From Atopobiaceae bacterium UBA1367 (GTDB taxonomy: Bacteria; Actinomycetota; Coriobacteriia; Coriobacteriales; Atopobiaceae), in NCBI GenBank assembly GCA_002305995.1, contig DBRN01000012.1:94689-158688 (forward strand): a stretch of 64,000 bases of DNA. Direction: 5' to 3'. Shown one piece after another: positions 1 through 8,357 of this stretch; the first letter of the stretch is position 1, and the number at the start of each line of letters is the position of its first letter. The notes beneath the pieces are model-generated. The model saw nothing but the letters and a program-made list of their open reading frames with translations, had not been told where the DNA came from and ran no database searches. The position numbers were made by a program, and so were the translations under genes.

Positions 1-180
1 TCACCTGCGGCCAGGCCCGCCAAGCTCGACGGCGACGTCGCCCGTGGGAACATGGACGCCTGTCGTGCCGGTGTCACCCTCGGGCTGGCGGTGGCGCTCG
101 GCACCCCGGAGACCACGGTGGTGCGCGGTCTCGTGGTGCGGCTGACGAGGCGCGGCGGACGAGCGTTTCGTGGGCGTTAA
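1..180 (+). CDS. 3' end of an unrecognised gene (partial)
   Basis: An open frame with strongly GC-rich third positions runs from the first base to a TAA at 178-180 and would give the last 59 residues of a protein whose start lies outside the window. The tail is rich in Ala, Val, Gly and Arg and ends in a basic stretch. I recognise no motif. The other two forward frames are less convincing as coding. It ends about 80 bp before the his operon and reads the same way, but the palindrome at 207-224 suggests the his operon has its own promoter. Confidence 0.4.
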   Translation, partial: SPAARPAKLDGDVARGNMDACRAGVTLGLAVALGTPETTVVRGLVVRLTRRGGRAFRGR

Positions 181-206
181 CGGATGCGGCGTGACGAGCC
201 TGAGGC

Positions 207-224
207 ACTTTAGCATGCTAAAGT
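207..224. promoter_or_regulatory. 18-bp perfect palindrome upstream of the his operon (putative operator)
   Basis: ACTTTAGCATGCTAAAGT is perfectly self-complementary with no loop, so it looks like a dimeric repressor site rather than a terminator hairpin. It lies 34 bp before the GTG start of hisZG and is AT-rich in a GC-rich setting. Inference: operator for a histidine- or amino-acid-responsive repressor. Its layout (TTAGC/GCTAA half-sites) resembles sites of TrpR-fold regulators, some of which control his genes in Gram-positive bacteria. The regulator is not in this window. Confidence 0.55.
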
Positions 225-258
225 ATTCGGGCACGTCGCCAAACGAAAGGTCAGCTCA

Positions 259-1923
259 GTGCAGACAGGAACCCCCAGTGGCTTCAGGGACATCCTCCCC
301 GTTGAGGCCGTCGCGCGCGAACGCATCTCCGACCAGGTGCGTGCCTGCTTCGCCGCGCACGGGTACCTCCCGGTCGAGACGCCCCTGCTCGAGGACAAGG
401 CCGCACTCGAGCGGGGGGGCCGTGTGCCTGAGTCCCCCTTCCAGCTCTTCGACGCCGACGGCAGCCTGCTGGTCATGCGTCCCGACATCACCCTGGCCAT
501 CGCGCGCATGGCCGCGACGAGGCTCTCGAGCGCGACGCTGCCCCTGAGGCTGCGCTACAGCGCGCCGGTCGTGCGCGAGGAGTCGAGCCTCTCGGGCCAG
601 CCGCGGCAGTTCACGCAGTTGGGCGTCGAGCTGGTGGGCGGCGAGGGCATCGGGTCCGAGGCGGAGGTCATCAGCCTGCTCGCCGAGGTCCTCCGCACCC
701 TCGAGGTGCCCGCGTGGCGCATCGTCTGTGGCTCGGTCACCCCGCTCACGGCGTTGCTCGACGCGTGCGCCCCCAGCGAGGCGTTCCGCGCCCGCGTGCT
801 CGCATGCGTGCACGAGTCCGACCTGGTAGGGCTCGACGAGCTCATCGAGGGTGCCGGCATGGATCCCGCCGCCGCCTGGGCTCTCCACCGCCTGCCCCGC
901 CTGGCCGGGGACGAGGCGGTCATCGACGAGCTCGACGACCTGCTGGAGGAGGCGGGCGTCGAGACGGGCCTGCGCGGCACGGCTGAGCTGCGTGCGCTCG
1001 TGTCTGAACTGTCCGACCTCGGTGCCGAGGGAACCCTGCGCCTCGACTTCTCGGTCATGAACTCGTTCGACTACTACACGGGAGTCATCTTCAAGGGTTA
1101 CGCCGAGGGGATCACGGCGGCGATCGCGTCGGGCGGGCGCTATGACGCCGTGCTCGAGGGCTTTGGCCTCTCGGGGGTGTCCGCCTGCGGGTTCATGCTC
1201 TCACTCGAGCGCCTCCAGGAGATCCTGGGGGAGCAGGGGGAGTCGGGGGTCGTAACCCCTGGCGTGCGCGTCGCCGAGCGCCCCCTGCGCATCGCCGTGC
1301 CCAAGGGCGGGCTCTTCGAGGACGCGGTGCGCCTGCTGGGGCGGGCCGGGCTTCCCGTCGACGAACTGCGCGATCCCGGGCGGCGGCTCATCGTCCCTGC
1401 GGGCGACGTCGAGTACCTCATCGTGCGCGCACAGGACGCGCCCGCCTTCGTGGCGCACGGCGGCGCCGACTGCGGCATATGCGGGAGTGACTCCATCATC
1501 GAGGCGGGTGTGGACCTGCTTCAGCTGGTCGACCTGCGCTTTGGCGGCTGCCGCTTCGTGGTCGCCGAGCCGGCGAGCCGCGCGGGTGCCGCCGAGCGGG
1601 CCTACGCATGGCGTGGCACGATGCGCGTGGCGACCAAGTACCCACGCATAGCCAGGGCCTACTACGAGCGCATTGGCCAGCAGGTCGACATCGTCGAGCT
1701 CCATGGCAACATCGAGCTCGGTCCCATCGTCGGCATGACCGACCGCATCGTCGACATCACGGCCACCGGCACGACCCTCGCCGAGAACGACCTGGTCGTC
1801 GTCGACGAGGTCCTGGAATGCACGGCGCGCCTCTTCTCCGGACCGGCAGCCTACCGGAGCGACCCGCGCATACGCGAGCTGTCCGAGCGCCTGTCCGAAC
1901 TCGTCTCGACCTCCAAGGAGTAG
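259..1923 (+). CDS. hisZG: Fused ATP phosphoribosyltransferase: HisZ regulatory domain + HisG catalytic domain
   Basis: First enzyme of histidine synthesis (ATP + PRPP to phosphoribosyl-ATP). The 554-residue product has two parts. Residues 1 to about 325 are a HisZ-type, histidyl-tRNA-synthetase-like regulatory domain with MRPDITLAIAR near residue 73 and FDYYTGVIF near 270. Residues about 343-554 are a short-form HisG beginning RIAVPKGGLFEDA, with the PRPP-binding region DITATGTTLAEND. Short HisG enzymes normally need HisZ as a separate subunit; here both are in one frame joined by about 17 residues. The GTG start follows AAAGG at 245-249. The stop is 3 bp before hisD. Identification of both halves is firm; the fusion is read directly from one uninterrupted frame. 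Confidence 0.95.
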   Translation: MQTGTPSGFRDILPVEAVARERISDQVRACFAAHGYLPVETPLLEDKAALERGGRVPESPFQLFDADGSLLVMRPDITLAIARMAATRLSSATLPLRLRYSAPVVREESSLSGQPRQFTQLGVELVGGEGIGSEAEVISLLAEVLRTLEVPAWRIVCGSVTPLTALLDACAPSEAFRARVLACVHESDLVGLDELIEGAGMDPAAAWALHRLPRLAGDEAVIDELDDLLEEAGVETGLRGTAELRALVSELSDLGAEGTLRLDFSVMNSFDYYTGVIFKGYAEGITAAIASGGRYDAVLEGFGLSGVSACGFMLSLERLQEILGEQGESGVVTPGVRVAERPLRIAVPKGGLFEDAVRLLGRAGLPVDELRDPGRRLIVPAGDVEYLIVRAQDAPAFVAHGGADCGICGSDSIIEAGVDLLQLVDLRFGGCRFVVAEPASRAGAAERAYAWRGTMRVATKYPRIARAYYERIGQQVDIVELHGNIELGPIVGMTDRIVDITATGTTLAENDLVVVDEVLECTARLFSGPAAYRSDPRIRELSERLSELVSTSKE

Positions 1924-1926
1924 CGC

Positions 1927-3333
1927 ATGCGTGAAATCTCCCTCTGCGGCGACCAGCGGCTGACCCTCTCGGACTTGAGGCGCTCCGGCGCCCTGCCGCG
2001 CGAGGTCGAGCAGGACGCGCAGGCCATCGTCGACGACGTGCGCAGGCGTGGCGACGAGGCCGTGCGCGCGTACTGCCTGCGCTTCGACGGCGCCTGTCCC
2101 GACAGCTTCCTGGTGCCTCCCGAGGTGGTGCGCGGTGCGCTCGACATGGTCGACGCGGATTTCCTCGCCGCGCTCGGGCATGCGCAGCGGCAGATCCGCG
2201 ACTTCCATGAGCGCGAGCGCGAGCAGTCCTGGTTCACGACGCGTCCGGATGGAACCCTGCTCGGCGTGCAGGTCAGGCCCGTGCCGTCGGCAGCGGTGTA
2301 CGTGCCCGGCGGTCGCGCGCAGTACCCCTCGACGGTCCTGATGGACGTGATCCCGGCCAAGGTCGCCGGGGTTCCACGCGTCATCATGGTCACCCCCCCG
2401 CAGCGGGACGGGTCGCTCTCCGCCTACACGCTCGCCGCGGCCGCGCTCGTTGGGGTCGACGAGGTCTATGCCGTGGGCGGCGCGCAGGCGATCGCCGCCG
2501 TCGCCTACGGGACGGAGTCCATCCCCCCGGTCGCCAAGATCGTCGGCCCCGGCAACGCCTTCGTGGCGGCGGCCAAGCGCTACGTCTCGGGTGACGTGGG
2601 CATCGACATGGTCGCCGGCCCCTCCGAGGTGTGCGTGCTCGCCGATGCCACGGCGGACCCTGTGGTCGTGGCCGCCGACCTCATGGCCCAGGCCGAGCAC
2701 GACCCGCTGGCAGCCTGCTACCTGGTGACGACCGACGCCACACTCGCCCCGCGCGTCCTCGCCGCGATGGGTCGCCTGGTGTCGCAGAGCCCGCGCGAGG
2801 AGGTCACGCGCGCCTCCCTCGACGACCAAGGGCTGATCGTGACCTGCGACACGCTCGACGCCGCCATCGACGCGGTCAACCTCATCGCGCCGGAGCACCT
2901 CGAGCTGCACGTGCCCGAGGCAATGTCCCTGCTCGGTCGCATCGAGAGCGCGGGTGCCGTCTTCGTCGGCCCGTGGAGCTCCGAGCCGCTGGGCGACTAC
3001 GTCGCCGGACCCAACCACACGCTGCCCACGGGCGGCACGGCACGCTTCTCCAACCCCCTCGGCGTCTACGACTTCCAGAAGCGCTCGAGCGTCATCTCCT
3101 ACACCCCCGAGGGCCTGATGGCGGACGCGCCGGCGGTCCAGGTGCTGGCGCAGGCGGAGGGCCTGTGGGCTCACGCGCTGTCGGTGGGCATGCGTCGCAG
3201 GCTTGCCGAGCAGGGCATCGACTCGTTTGACGACGAGAGGGCCGCCTGCGCGGACGCCATGGGGACGGCATGGCCGCGCAGGCTCGACGAGCCGGGCGTC
3301 CCCAACCTGGGAGCAGCGGGGAAGGGAGCATAG
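1927..3333 (+). CDS. hisD: Histidinol dehydrogenase
   Basis: Catalyses the last two steps of histidine synthesis, histidinol to histidine, with NAD and zinc in the cytoplasm. The 468-residue length is slightly above the usual 430, with a C-terminal extension. Family signatures are clear: IVGPGNAFVAAAKRYV at about 205-220, GPSEVCVLAD, the zinc-ligand motif QAEHD (Q255, H258), and APEHLEL (catalytic Glu/His about 323-324). The start lies 3 bp after the hisZG stop, so translation is probably coupled. Second gene of the operon. Confidence 0.97.
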   Translation: MREISLCGDQRLTLSDLRRSGALPREVEQDAQAIVDDVRRRGDEAVRAYCLRFDGACPDSFLVPPEVVRGALDMVDADFLAALGHAQRQIRDFHEREREQSWFTTRPDGTLLGVQVRPVPSAAVYVPGGRAQYPSTVLMDVIPAKVAGVPRVIMVTPPQRDGSLSAYTLAAAALVGVDEVYAVGGAQAIAAVAYGTESIPPVAKIVGPGNAFVAAAKRYVSGDVGIDMVAGPSEVCVLADATADPVVVAADLMAQAEHDPLAACYLVTTDATLAPRVLAAMGRLVSQSPREEVTRASLDDQGLIVTCDTLDAAIDAVNLIAPEHLELHVPEAMSLLGRIESAGAVFVGPWSSEPLGDYVAGPNHTLPTGGTARFSNPLGVYDFQKRSSVISYTPEGLMADAPAVQVLAQAEGLWAHALSVGMRRRLAEQGIDSFDDERAACADAMGTAWPRRLDEPGVPNLGAAGKGA

Positions 3334-3334
3334 G

Positions 3335-4426
3335 ATGGCAGGCCTGTCCGAGCGCATCCGGGCGCTGGTGCGCGATGACATCGCGGCGCTCGCCCCGTAC
3401 GACCCCAGTTTCACGCCCTGTGCCATCAACCTCTCGGCCAACGAGAACACCTACGGCATGCCCGACGCCGTTCGCGAGGCCCTCGCCTCCGCCCTCGCCC
3501 AGGCTCCCACCAACCGCTACCCCGACCCCATGGCGGGCGACCTGCGCGACCAGATCGCCCAGTGGCATGGCGTACCCCGCGGGAGCGTGTGCGTGGGAAA
3601 CGGCGGCGACGAGCTGCTCTTCAACTTCTTCCTCGCCTTCGGGGGGCCGGGGAGGCGCCTGCTTGACTGCCCGCCCACCTTCACCGTCTATGACATCTAC
3701 TCGAGGATGGTGGGGACGGAGGTGCTGCGCTGCTGGCGCGACCGGGAGACCTTCGGGCTCGACATGGGGGCGCTGCTTCCCATGGCGGCGAGGGCCGACA
3801 TGGTCATCGTGACGTCGCCCAACAACCCGACGGGCAACGTGATCGCCCCCGCCGACGCCGCACGCATCTGCGAGGCCTGTCCGGGGATGGTCATGATCGA
3901 CGAGGCCTACGTCGAGTTCGCGGACGGGGACAGCTCGTGCGAGCCGCTCCTGCAGGACCATGACAACCTCGTCATCCTGCACACCTACTCCAAGGCGTTC
4001 TGCCTGGCGGGCGTGCGCGTGGGCTACGTCCTCGCGGCCCCGGACGTGATCGACGTGCTGGCGGCGGTCCGCCAGCCGTACTCCGTCGACGTGCTCGCGC
4101 AGGAGAGCGCGCGGGTCGTCACCGCGATGCGCGACGAGTTCCTGCCCACCATCGCCAGGATCCGTGACGAGCGGGAGCGCCTGGCCAGGGGCCTTGCCGC
4201 CATCGATGGCGTGCGCGTGTGGCCGAGCCAGGGCAACTTTCTGCTCGTGCGCATGTCACAGGCAGGTATCGTCCGTGCCCGGCTGAGGGACGAAAGGTCC
4301 ATACTGGTGAGGGACTTCTCGGCGGCGCCAGGGCTTCAGGACTGCCTTCGCGTCACCGTGGGCACCCCCGAGGAGAACGACGAGCTGCTCGACGCGATTG
4401 CGGAGCTGTGCAAGGAGGCATCATGA
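3335..4426 (+). CDS. hisC: Histidinol-phosphate aminotransferase
   Basis: PLP-dependent transamination of imidazole-acetol phosphate with glutamate. The 363-residue fold-type I aminotransferase shows NENTYG near the N-terminus, SPNNPTGN at about 161-168, MIDEAYVEF near 188, and the PLP-lysine motif HTYSKAF (Lys220). The chosen ATG is one base past the hisD stop and follows GAAGGGAG at 3321-3328; longer upstream starts would lie inside hisD. The stop TGA overlaps the hisB ATG. Confidence 0.96.
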   Translation: MAGLSERIRALVRDDIAALAPYDPSFTPCAINLSANENTYGMPDAVREALASALAQAPTNRYPDPMAGDLRDQIAQWHGVPRGSVCVGNGGDELLFNFFLAFGGPGRRLLDCPPTFTVYDIYSRMVGTEVLRCWRDRETFGLDMGALLPMAARADMVIVTSPNNPTGNVIAPADAARICEACPGMVMIDEAYVEFADGDSSCEPLLQDHDNLVILHTYSKAFCLAGVRVGYVLAAPDVIDVLAAVRQPYSVDVLAQESARVVTAMRDEFLPTIARIRDERERLARGLAAIDGVRVWPSQGNFLLVRMSQAGIVRARLRDERSILVRDFSAAPGLQDCLRVTVGTPEENDELLDAIAELCKEAS

Positions 4427-5010
4427 CGCGCACCGCCACGGTCTCGCGCAAGACCGCGGAGACCGACATCACGATCACGCTCGACCTCGATGGGTCGGGG
4501 GCCTGCGACATCGACACGGGCGTCGGCTTCTTCGACCACATGCTCACGGCCTTTGGCCGCCACTCCCTGCTCGACCTAGCGGTCCGCTGCGAGGGCGACA
4601 CGTGGGTGGACGACCACCACACGGTCGAGGACGTGGGCATCGTCCTGGGGCAGGCCCTGCGCGCGGCACTGGGGGACAAGTCAGGCATTCGCCGCTTCGG
4701 CGACGCCTGCGTCCCGCTCGACGAGGCCCTCGTCCTGGCCGCCGTTGACATCTCCGGTCGCGGCGAGCTGTTCTGGGACGTCCCCATCGGCCCGCAGAGG
4801 GTGGGCACGTTCGACACCGAGCTCGGCCGCGAGTTCTTCGCAGGGCTGGCACGCGACGCCGGCCTCACCCTGCACCTGCGCGAGCTGTGCGGCGCGAACG
4901 CCCACCACATCCTCGAGGCGACCTTCAAGGCCGCCGCCCGCGCGCTGCGCGCCGCCATCGAGGACGACCCGCGCGTCAGCGACGTCCCATCGACCAAGGG
5001 GACCCTGTGA
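4423..5010 (+). CDS. hisB: Imidazoleglycerol-phosphate dehydratase
   Basis: Dehydrates imidazoleglycerol phosphate to imidazole-acetol phosphate and uses manganese. The 195-residue product is the monofunctional IGPD type, without the histidinol-phosphatase domain found in enterobacterial HisB. It has the duplicated metal motifs DDHHTVEDVG and NAHHILE and the IDTGVGFFDHML segment near residue 27. The start ATG overlaps the hisC stop as ATGA, after AAGGAGG at 4412-4418. The stop overlaps the hisH start. Confidence 0.97.
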   Translation: MTRTATVSRKTAETDITITLDLDGSGACDIDTGVGFFDHMLTAFGRHSLLDLAVRCEGDTWVDDHHTVEDVGIVLGQALRAALGDKSGIRRFGDACVPLDEALVLAAVDISGRGELFWDVPIGPQRVGTFDTELGREFFAGLARDAGLTLHLRELCGANAHHILEATFKAAARALRAAIEDDPRVSDVPSTKGTL

Positions 5011-5663
5011 TGGCGCACGAGCTGGTGGTCGTCGACTACCACAAGGGGAACCTGCTGTCGGTTGCCAGGAGCCTGTCGGCGGTCGGCGCCGAGGTCGCGG
5101 TCAGCGACGACCCCCGCACCATCGCCGAGGCACGCGGCATTGTCCTGCCCGGCGTGGGCAGCTTCGAGGACGCCATGAGCCACATGCGCTCGTCCGGGCA
5201 GGCCGACGCCGTCGTCGGCTCGGTGCGGCGGGGCACGCCGTTTCTGGGCATCTGCCTCGGCCTCCAGCTGCTCTTCGGCCGTGGGAGCGAGTGCACCACC
5301 AAGGCCTGGGGCAACGGCTGGGTGCCGGGCCTGGGCCTGCTGCCTGGGTCGGTCACCCGGCTCGAGTCGAGCCGCCTCAAGGTCCCCCACGTGGGCTGGA
5401 ACCAGCTCCACCTGACGGCCGTCGGGCGTCGCTGCCCCCTGCTGGTGGACGTGTCCGAGGGGTCCAACGTCTACTTCACGCACTCGTACGCGCTCGCGGA
5501 CGACGTGGGCGACCCGACGGTCGCGACGCGCACGCACTACACGCGCACCTTCGGGTCGACGGTGTGGCAGGACAACGTGTTTGGCGTGCAGTTCCATCCC
5601 GAGAAGTCCTCGGCCACGGGCCTGCGCATCCTGGGCAACTTCGTGCGCTACGTGAGGGGCTAG
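5010..5663 (+). CDS. hisH: Imidazole glycerol phosphate synthase, glutaminase subunit
   Basis: Class I glutamine amidotransferase that releases ammonia and channels it to HisF. The 217-residue product has the oxyanion strand LPGVGSFEDAM, the nucleophile motif GICLGLQLLF (Cys82) and the His/Glu motif FHPEKS near the C-terminus. The ATG at 5010 overlaps the hisB stop (TGATG), typical of stoichiometric coupling. Its partner hisF is two genes downstream, separated by hisA. Confidence 0.97.
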   Translation: MAHELVVVDYHKGNLLSVARSLSAVGAEVAVSDDPRTIAEARGIVLPGVGSFEDAMSHMRSSGQADAVVGSVRRGTPFLGICLGLQLLFGRGSECTTKAWGNGWVPGLGLLPGSVTRLESSRLKVPHVGWNQLHLTAVGRRCPLLVDVSEGSNVYFTHSYALADDVGDPTVATRTHYTRTFGSTVWQDNVFGVQFHPEKSSATGLRILGNFVRYVRG

Positions 5664-5666
5664 CCC

Positions 5667-6422
5667 ATGATCGTCTTCCCTGCCATCGACCTCGTTGCCG
5701 GGCAGGTCGTGCGCCTGCGCCGTGGTGAGCGCTCCCAGATGGACGTGTACGCCACCGACCCGGTCGCCGTCGCCGAGGACTTCGCCGCGCGCGGCGCCAC
5801 GTGGGTTCACGTGGTCGACCTCTCGGCGGCCCTCGGGGAGGACGAGGACGCATGCGCTCGCAACCGCGCGGCGATCGCGGCCATCTGCCAGGTCGCGGGC
5901 ATGTCCGTCGACGTGGGCGGCGGCGTGCGCGACCTCGCCGCGATCGAGCGCCTCGCGCGCGCAGGTGCCCGGCGCATCGCCGTGGGGACCGCCCTCGTGC
6001 GCGACCGCGCCTTCGCCCGCGAGGCCGCGCGGCGCTACGGCGAGCTGCTCGTGGCAGACGTCGCCGCGCGTGACGGCATCGTTCGCGTGAACGGCTGGCG
6101 CGAGGGCGCGCACGTCACGGCAGACGAGCTGGTGGGCGAGCTGGTCTCGCTGGGCTATCGTCACCTCGTGTTCACCGACGTCGCGCGCGACGGCATGCAG
6201 ACCGGCATCGATGCCGCCGCCTACCGGCACGTCGCCGATCTCGCCGGCTTCCCCGTGGTCGCCTCGGGGGGCATCGCCACGCTCGACGACCTGCGCTCCC
6301 TCGCGACCCTCGGCCCCTCGGTCGTCGAGGGCGCCATCGTCGGCCGCGCGCTCTACGAGGGGGCGTTCACCGTGCAGGAGGCCCTCGGGGCCGCCTGCCA
6401 GCCACTGCCACCGACCGCATGA
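5667..6422 (+). CDS. hisA: ProFAR isomerase (phosphoribosylformimino-AICAR-P isomerase)
   Basis: Amadori isomerisation of ProFAR to PRFAR in a (beta-alpha)8 barrel. The 251 residues begin [17 protein letters not shown], with the catalytic Asp in PAID. The second catalytic Asp is expected in [12 protein letters not shown], and the phosphate-binding loops are [10 protein letters not shown] and [13 protein letters not shown]. In Actinobacteria this gene can be replaced by bifunctional PriA. No trpF is visible here, so single or dual specificity cannot be judged from sequence alone. It starts 3 bp after hisH. Confidence 0.93.
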   Translation: MIVFPAIDLVAGQVVRLRRGERSQMDVYATDPVAVAEDFAARGATWVHVVDLSAALGEDEDACARNRAAIAAICQVAGMSVDVGGGVRDLAAIERLARAGARRIAVGTALVRDRAFAREAARRYGELLVADVAARDGIVRVNGWREGAHVTADELVGELVSLGYRHLVFTDVARDGMQTGIDAAAYRHVADLAGFPVVASGGIATLDDLRSLATLGPSVVEGAIVGRALYEGAFTVQEALGAACQPLPPTA

Positions 6423-6435
6423 TATGGAGGGTCCC

Positions 6436-7203
6436 ATGCTCACCAAGCGCGTCATCCCCTGCCTCGACGTCAAGGACGGCCGTGTCGTCAAGGGGGTGAA
6501 CTTCGTCGACCTCGTCGACGCGGGTGACCCCGTTGAGCTGGCAAGCGTCTACGACCGCGAGGGGGCCGACGAGATCGTCTTCCTCGACATCACGGCCACC
6601 TCGGACGATCGCTCGACGACCATCGAGCTCGCCTCGCACGCGGCGGCGGAGCTGCGGATACCCTACACCGTGGGAGGCGGCTTCCGCGACCTGGGGGGCA
6701 TGGCCAGGATGGTGGCGGCCGGTGCCGACAAGGTTTCGGTGAACTCCGCCGCCATCGCCGACCCCGAGCTCATCTCCACCGCGGCCGCCGCTCTCGGCAG
6801 CCAGGCCGTCATCTGCGCCATCGACGCGAAGCGCGTGGGCACGGGGGATGCGTGGGAGGTCTACGTGGCCGGCGGGCGCACGGCGACCGGCATCGACGTG
6901 GTGACGTGGGCCCAGGAGGCGGCGCGGCGCGGCGCCGGCGAGATTCTCCTCACCAGCATGGACCGGGACGGCACCAAGGAAGGCTTCGACCTGGCGCTCA
7001 CTCGCGCCGTCGCGCGCGCCGTGCCCATCCCCGTCATCGCGTCGGGGGGCGTGGGGTCGCTCGAGCACTTCGCCGAGGGCGTGATCGAGGGGGAGGCGGA
7101 CGCCGTGCTCGCGGCGAGCGTCTTCCACTTCGGCACGTACAGCATCCGTCAGGTGAAAGAGTACATGGCCTCGCAGGGGATATCCGTGAGGCTGGATTTC
7201 TAG
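6436..7203 (+). CDS. hisF: Imidazole glycerol phosphate synthase, cyclase subunit
   Basis: Uses HisH-derived ammonia to turn PRFAR into imidazoleglycerol phosphate and AICAR. The 255-residue barrel starts [20 protein letters not shown], with catalytic Asp11. Other motifs are [17 protein letters not shown], the second catalytic Asp in CAIDAKR, and [13 protein letters not shown]. The start after GGAGG at 6426-6430 is preferred to the in-frame ATG at 6424. A 154-bp gap to hisI follows. Confidence 0.97.
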   Translation: MLTKRVIPCLDVKDGRVVKGVNFVDLVDAGDPVELASVYDREGADEIVFLDITATSDDRSTTIELASHAAAELRIPYTVGGGFRDLGGMARMVAAGADKVSVNSAAIADPELISTAAAALGSQAVICAIDAKRVGTGDAWEVYVAGGRTATGIDVVTWAQEAARRGAGEILLTSMDRDGTKEGFDLALTRAVARAVPIPVIASGGVGSLEHFAEGVIEGEADAVLAASVFHFGTYSIRQVKEYMASQGISVRLDF

Positions 7204-7357
7204 GAGTCGTCCGGGGGTGCCGGGCCGCCCTCCTGCAACCTCAGCGCGCCCCCCTGAGGGTGGGGCACGGCAGGGGAGCAAGGCCGGGACATCCGTCGCA
7301 GGCCGACCGGGCCAGCCGCGGGGCGGGCCTGCGAGGCCAAGTTCTCGGGAGGGGGCG

Positions 7358-7756
7358 GTGCGTGTGGTGGTCCAGCTCTATGCGGGGGAGCGGGTCGAGG
7401 TCGTGGGTCTCGCCGACCTGAGGGTCAGGTTCGATCCCTCGGGCCTCGTGCCCTGCGTCGTGCAGCAGGACCGGACGGGCGAGGTCCTGATGGTCGCCTG
7501 GATGAGCGCGGAGTCGCTGCGCCTGACCATCGAGACGGGAACGACCTGGTTCTGGTCGAGGTCGCGCGGGGAGCTGTGGAACAAGGGGGCCACGAGTGGC
7601 AACGCGCAGCAGGTGCGACGCCTGCTGGTCGACTGCGACGCCGACACGCTCGTGGCTGTGGTCGACTCTCCCGGCCCTGCCTGCCACACGGGGCACCGCA
7701 GCTGCTTCTACCGCGAGGTCGACATCGTCGCCGACGCCACGAGCAAGGGGGACTAG
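7358..7756 (+). CDS. hisI: Phosphoribosyl-AMP cyclohydrolase
   Basis: Zinc-dependent ring opening of phosphoribosyl-AMP, the third step of histidine synthesis. The 132-residue product carries the family core: [29 protein letters not shown] and the metal-binding [12 protein letters not shown] place the start at GTG 7358, five bases after GGAGG at 7348-7352; GTG 7364 is possible. Upstream, 7204-7357 holds no gene and contains a weak hairpin (CCTCAG 7239-7244 with CTGAGG 7254-7259), so expression here may be adjusted relative to hisF. Confidence 0.93.
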   Translation: MRVVVQLYAGERVEVVGLADLRVRFDPSGLVPCVVQQDRTGEVLMVAWMSAESLRLTIETGTTWFWSRSRGELWNKGATSGNAQQVRRLLVDCDADTLVAVVDSPGPACHTGHRSCFYREVDIVADATSKGD

Positions 7757-7758
7757 CG

Positions 7759-8076
7759 ATGGGCGAGAGAACCGCAGGCGTGCAGGACGGCAGCATCGGG
7801 GCCACGCTCGAGTCCCTTGCGGCCACGCTCCATGGCCGATGGGAGGCGTCGCCTGACGAGAGCTACACGGCACGCCTGCTCCACGGCAAGCGGGACACGC
7901 TCCTGTCCAAGGTCGCCGAGGAGGCGAGCGAGGTCATCATGGCATGCAAGGACGACGATCACGACCACATTCGCTACGAGGCGGCCGATCTCATCTACCA
8001 CCTCCTGGTCGTGCTCGAGCGCCACGGGGTGACGCTCGACGAGCTCGCGGGGGAGCTGGACGCGCGCATGAAGTAG
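7759..8076 (+). CDS. hisE: Phosphoribosyl-ATP pyrophosphohydrolase
   Basis: Hydrolyses phosphoribosyl-ATP to the monophosphate and pyrophosphate. The 105-residue all-alpha MazG-like protein has KVAEEASEVIMACKDDD and YEAADLIYHLLVVLE, which carry the metal-binding acidic residues. It starts two bases after the hisI stop and is the last gene of the operon. A separate HisE is usual in Actinobacteria. The set hisG-Z-E-I-A-H-F-B-C-D is complete except for a histidinol-phosphate phosphatase. Confidence 0.95.
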   Translation: MGERTAGVQDGSIGATLESLAATLHGRWEASPDESYTARLLHGKRDTLLSKVAEEASEVIMACKDDDHDHIRYEAADLIYHLLVVLERHGVTLDELAGELDARMK

Positions 8077-8143
8077 CGGTGTCGGCCGCGCGCTTGGCCT
8101 AAGATGCTGCTGTTGGCTTGTTCTCTCGACCAAAGGACCCCAT

Positions 8144-8356
8144 ATGGCTAAGAGTCCCGCTGCCGCATCGATCGTGACCGAGCGAGACGTGCGTGACAAG
8201 CTCGTTCCCGTCGTGCTGGGCGGCGACATCGCGCAGGAGGAGCGCCTCCACGCCTCCTGCGCCATGTTCTGGGCGGAGCTCGCCTATCACAACCAGGTGC
8301 GCAAGTTCAAGAAGTGCGTCTGGGACACGGGCGGCAGGCAGATGGGCGTCGACTAG
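8144..8356 (+). CDS. Small conserved-looking protein of unknown function
   Basis: A 70-residue frame with a good ribosome site (AAAGGA at 8132-8137, then ATG 8144). It ends one base before the uvrC start, which indicates translational coupling. The product is mixed-charge with two Cys, no membrane segment and no motif I recognise (start MAKSPAAASIVTERDVRDKL). Spacing and GC-rich third positions make it more likely real than a shadow. Function unknown. Confidence 0.7.
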   Translation: MAKSPAAASIVTERDVRDKLVPVVLGGDIAQEERLHASCAMFWAELAYHNQVRKFKKCVWDTGGRQMGVD

Positions 8357-8357
8357 C

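Noticed and set aside
1201..3450. 749-residue minus-strand frame under hisZG and hisD
   Set aside because: A shadow of high-GC coding DNA; rich in Arg, Gly and His with no motif, while the plus-strand genes are certain.
7420..7440. tRNA T-loop-like GGTTCGATCC
   Set aside because: Lies inside the hisI coding frame, and no acceptor or anticodon stems surround it.
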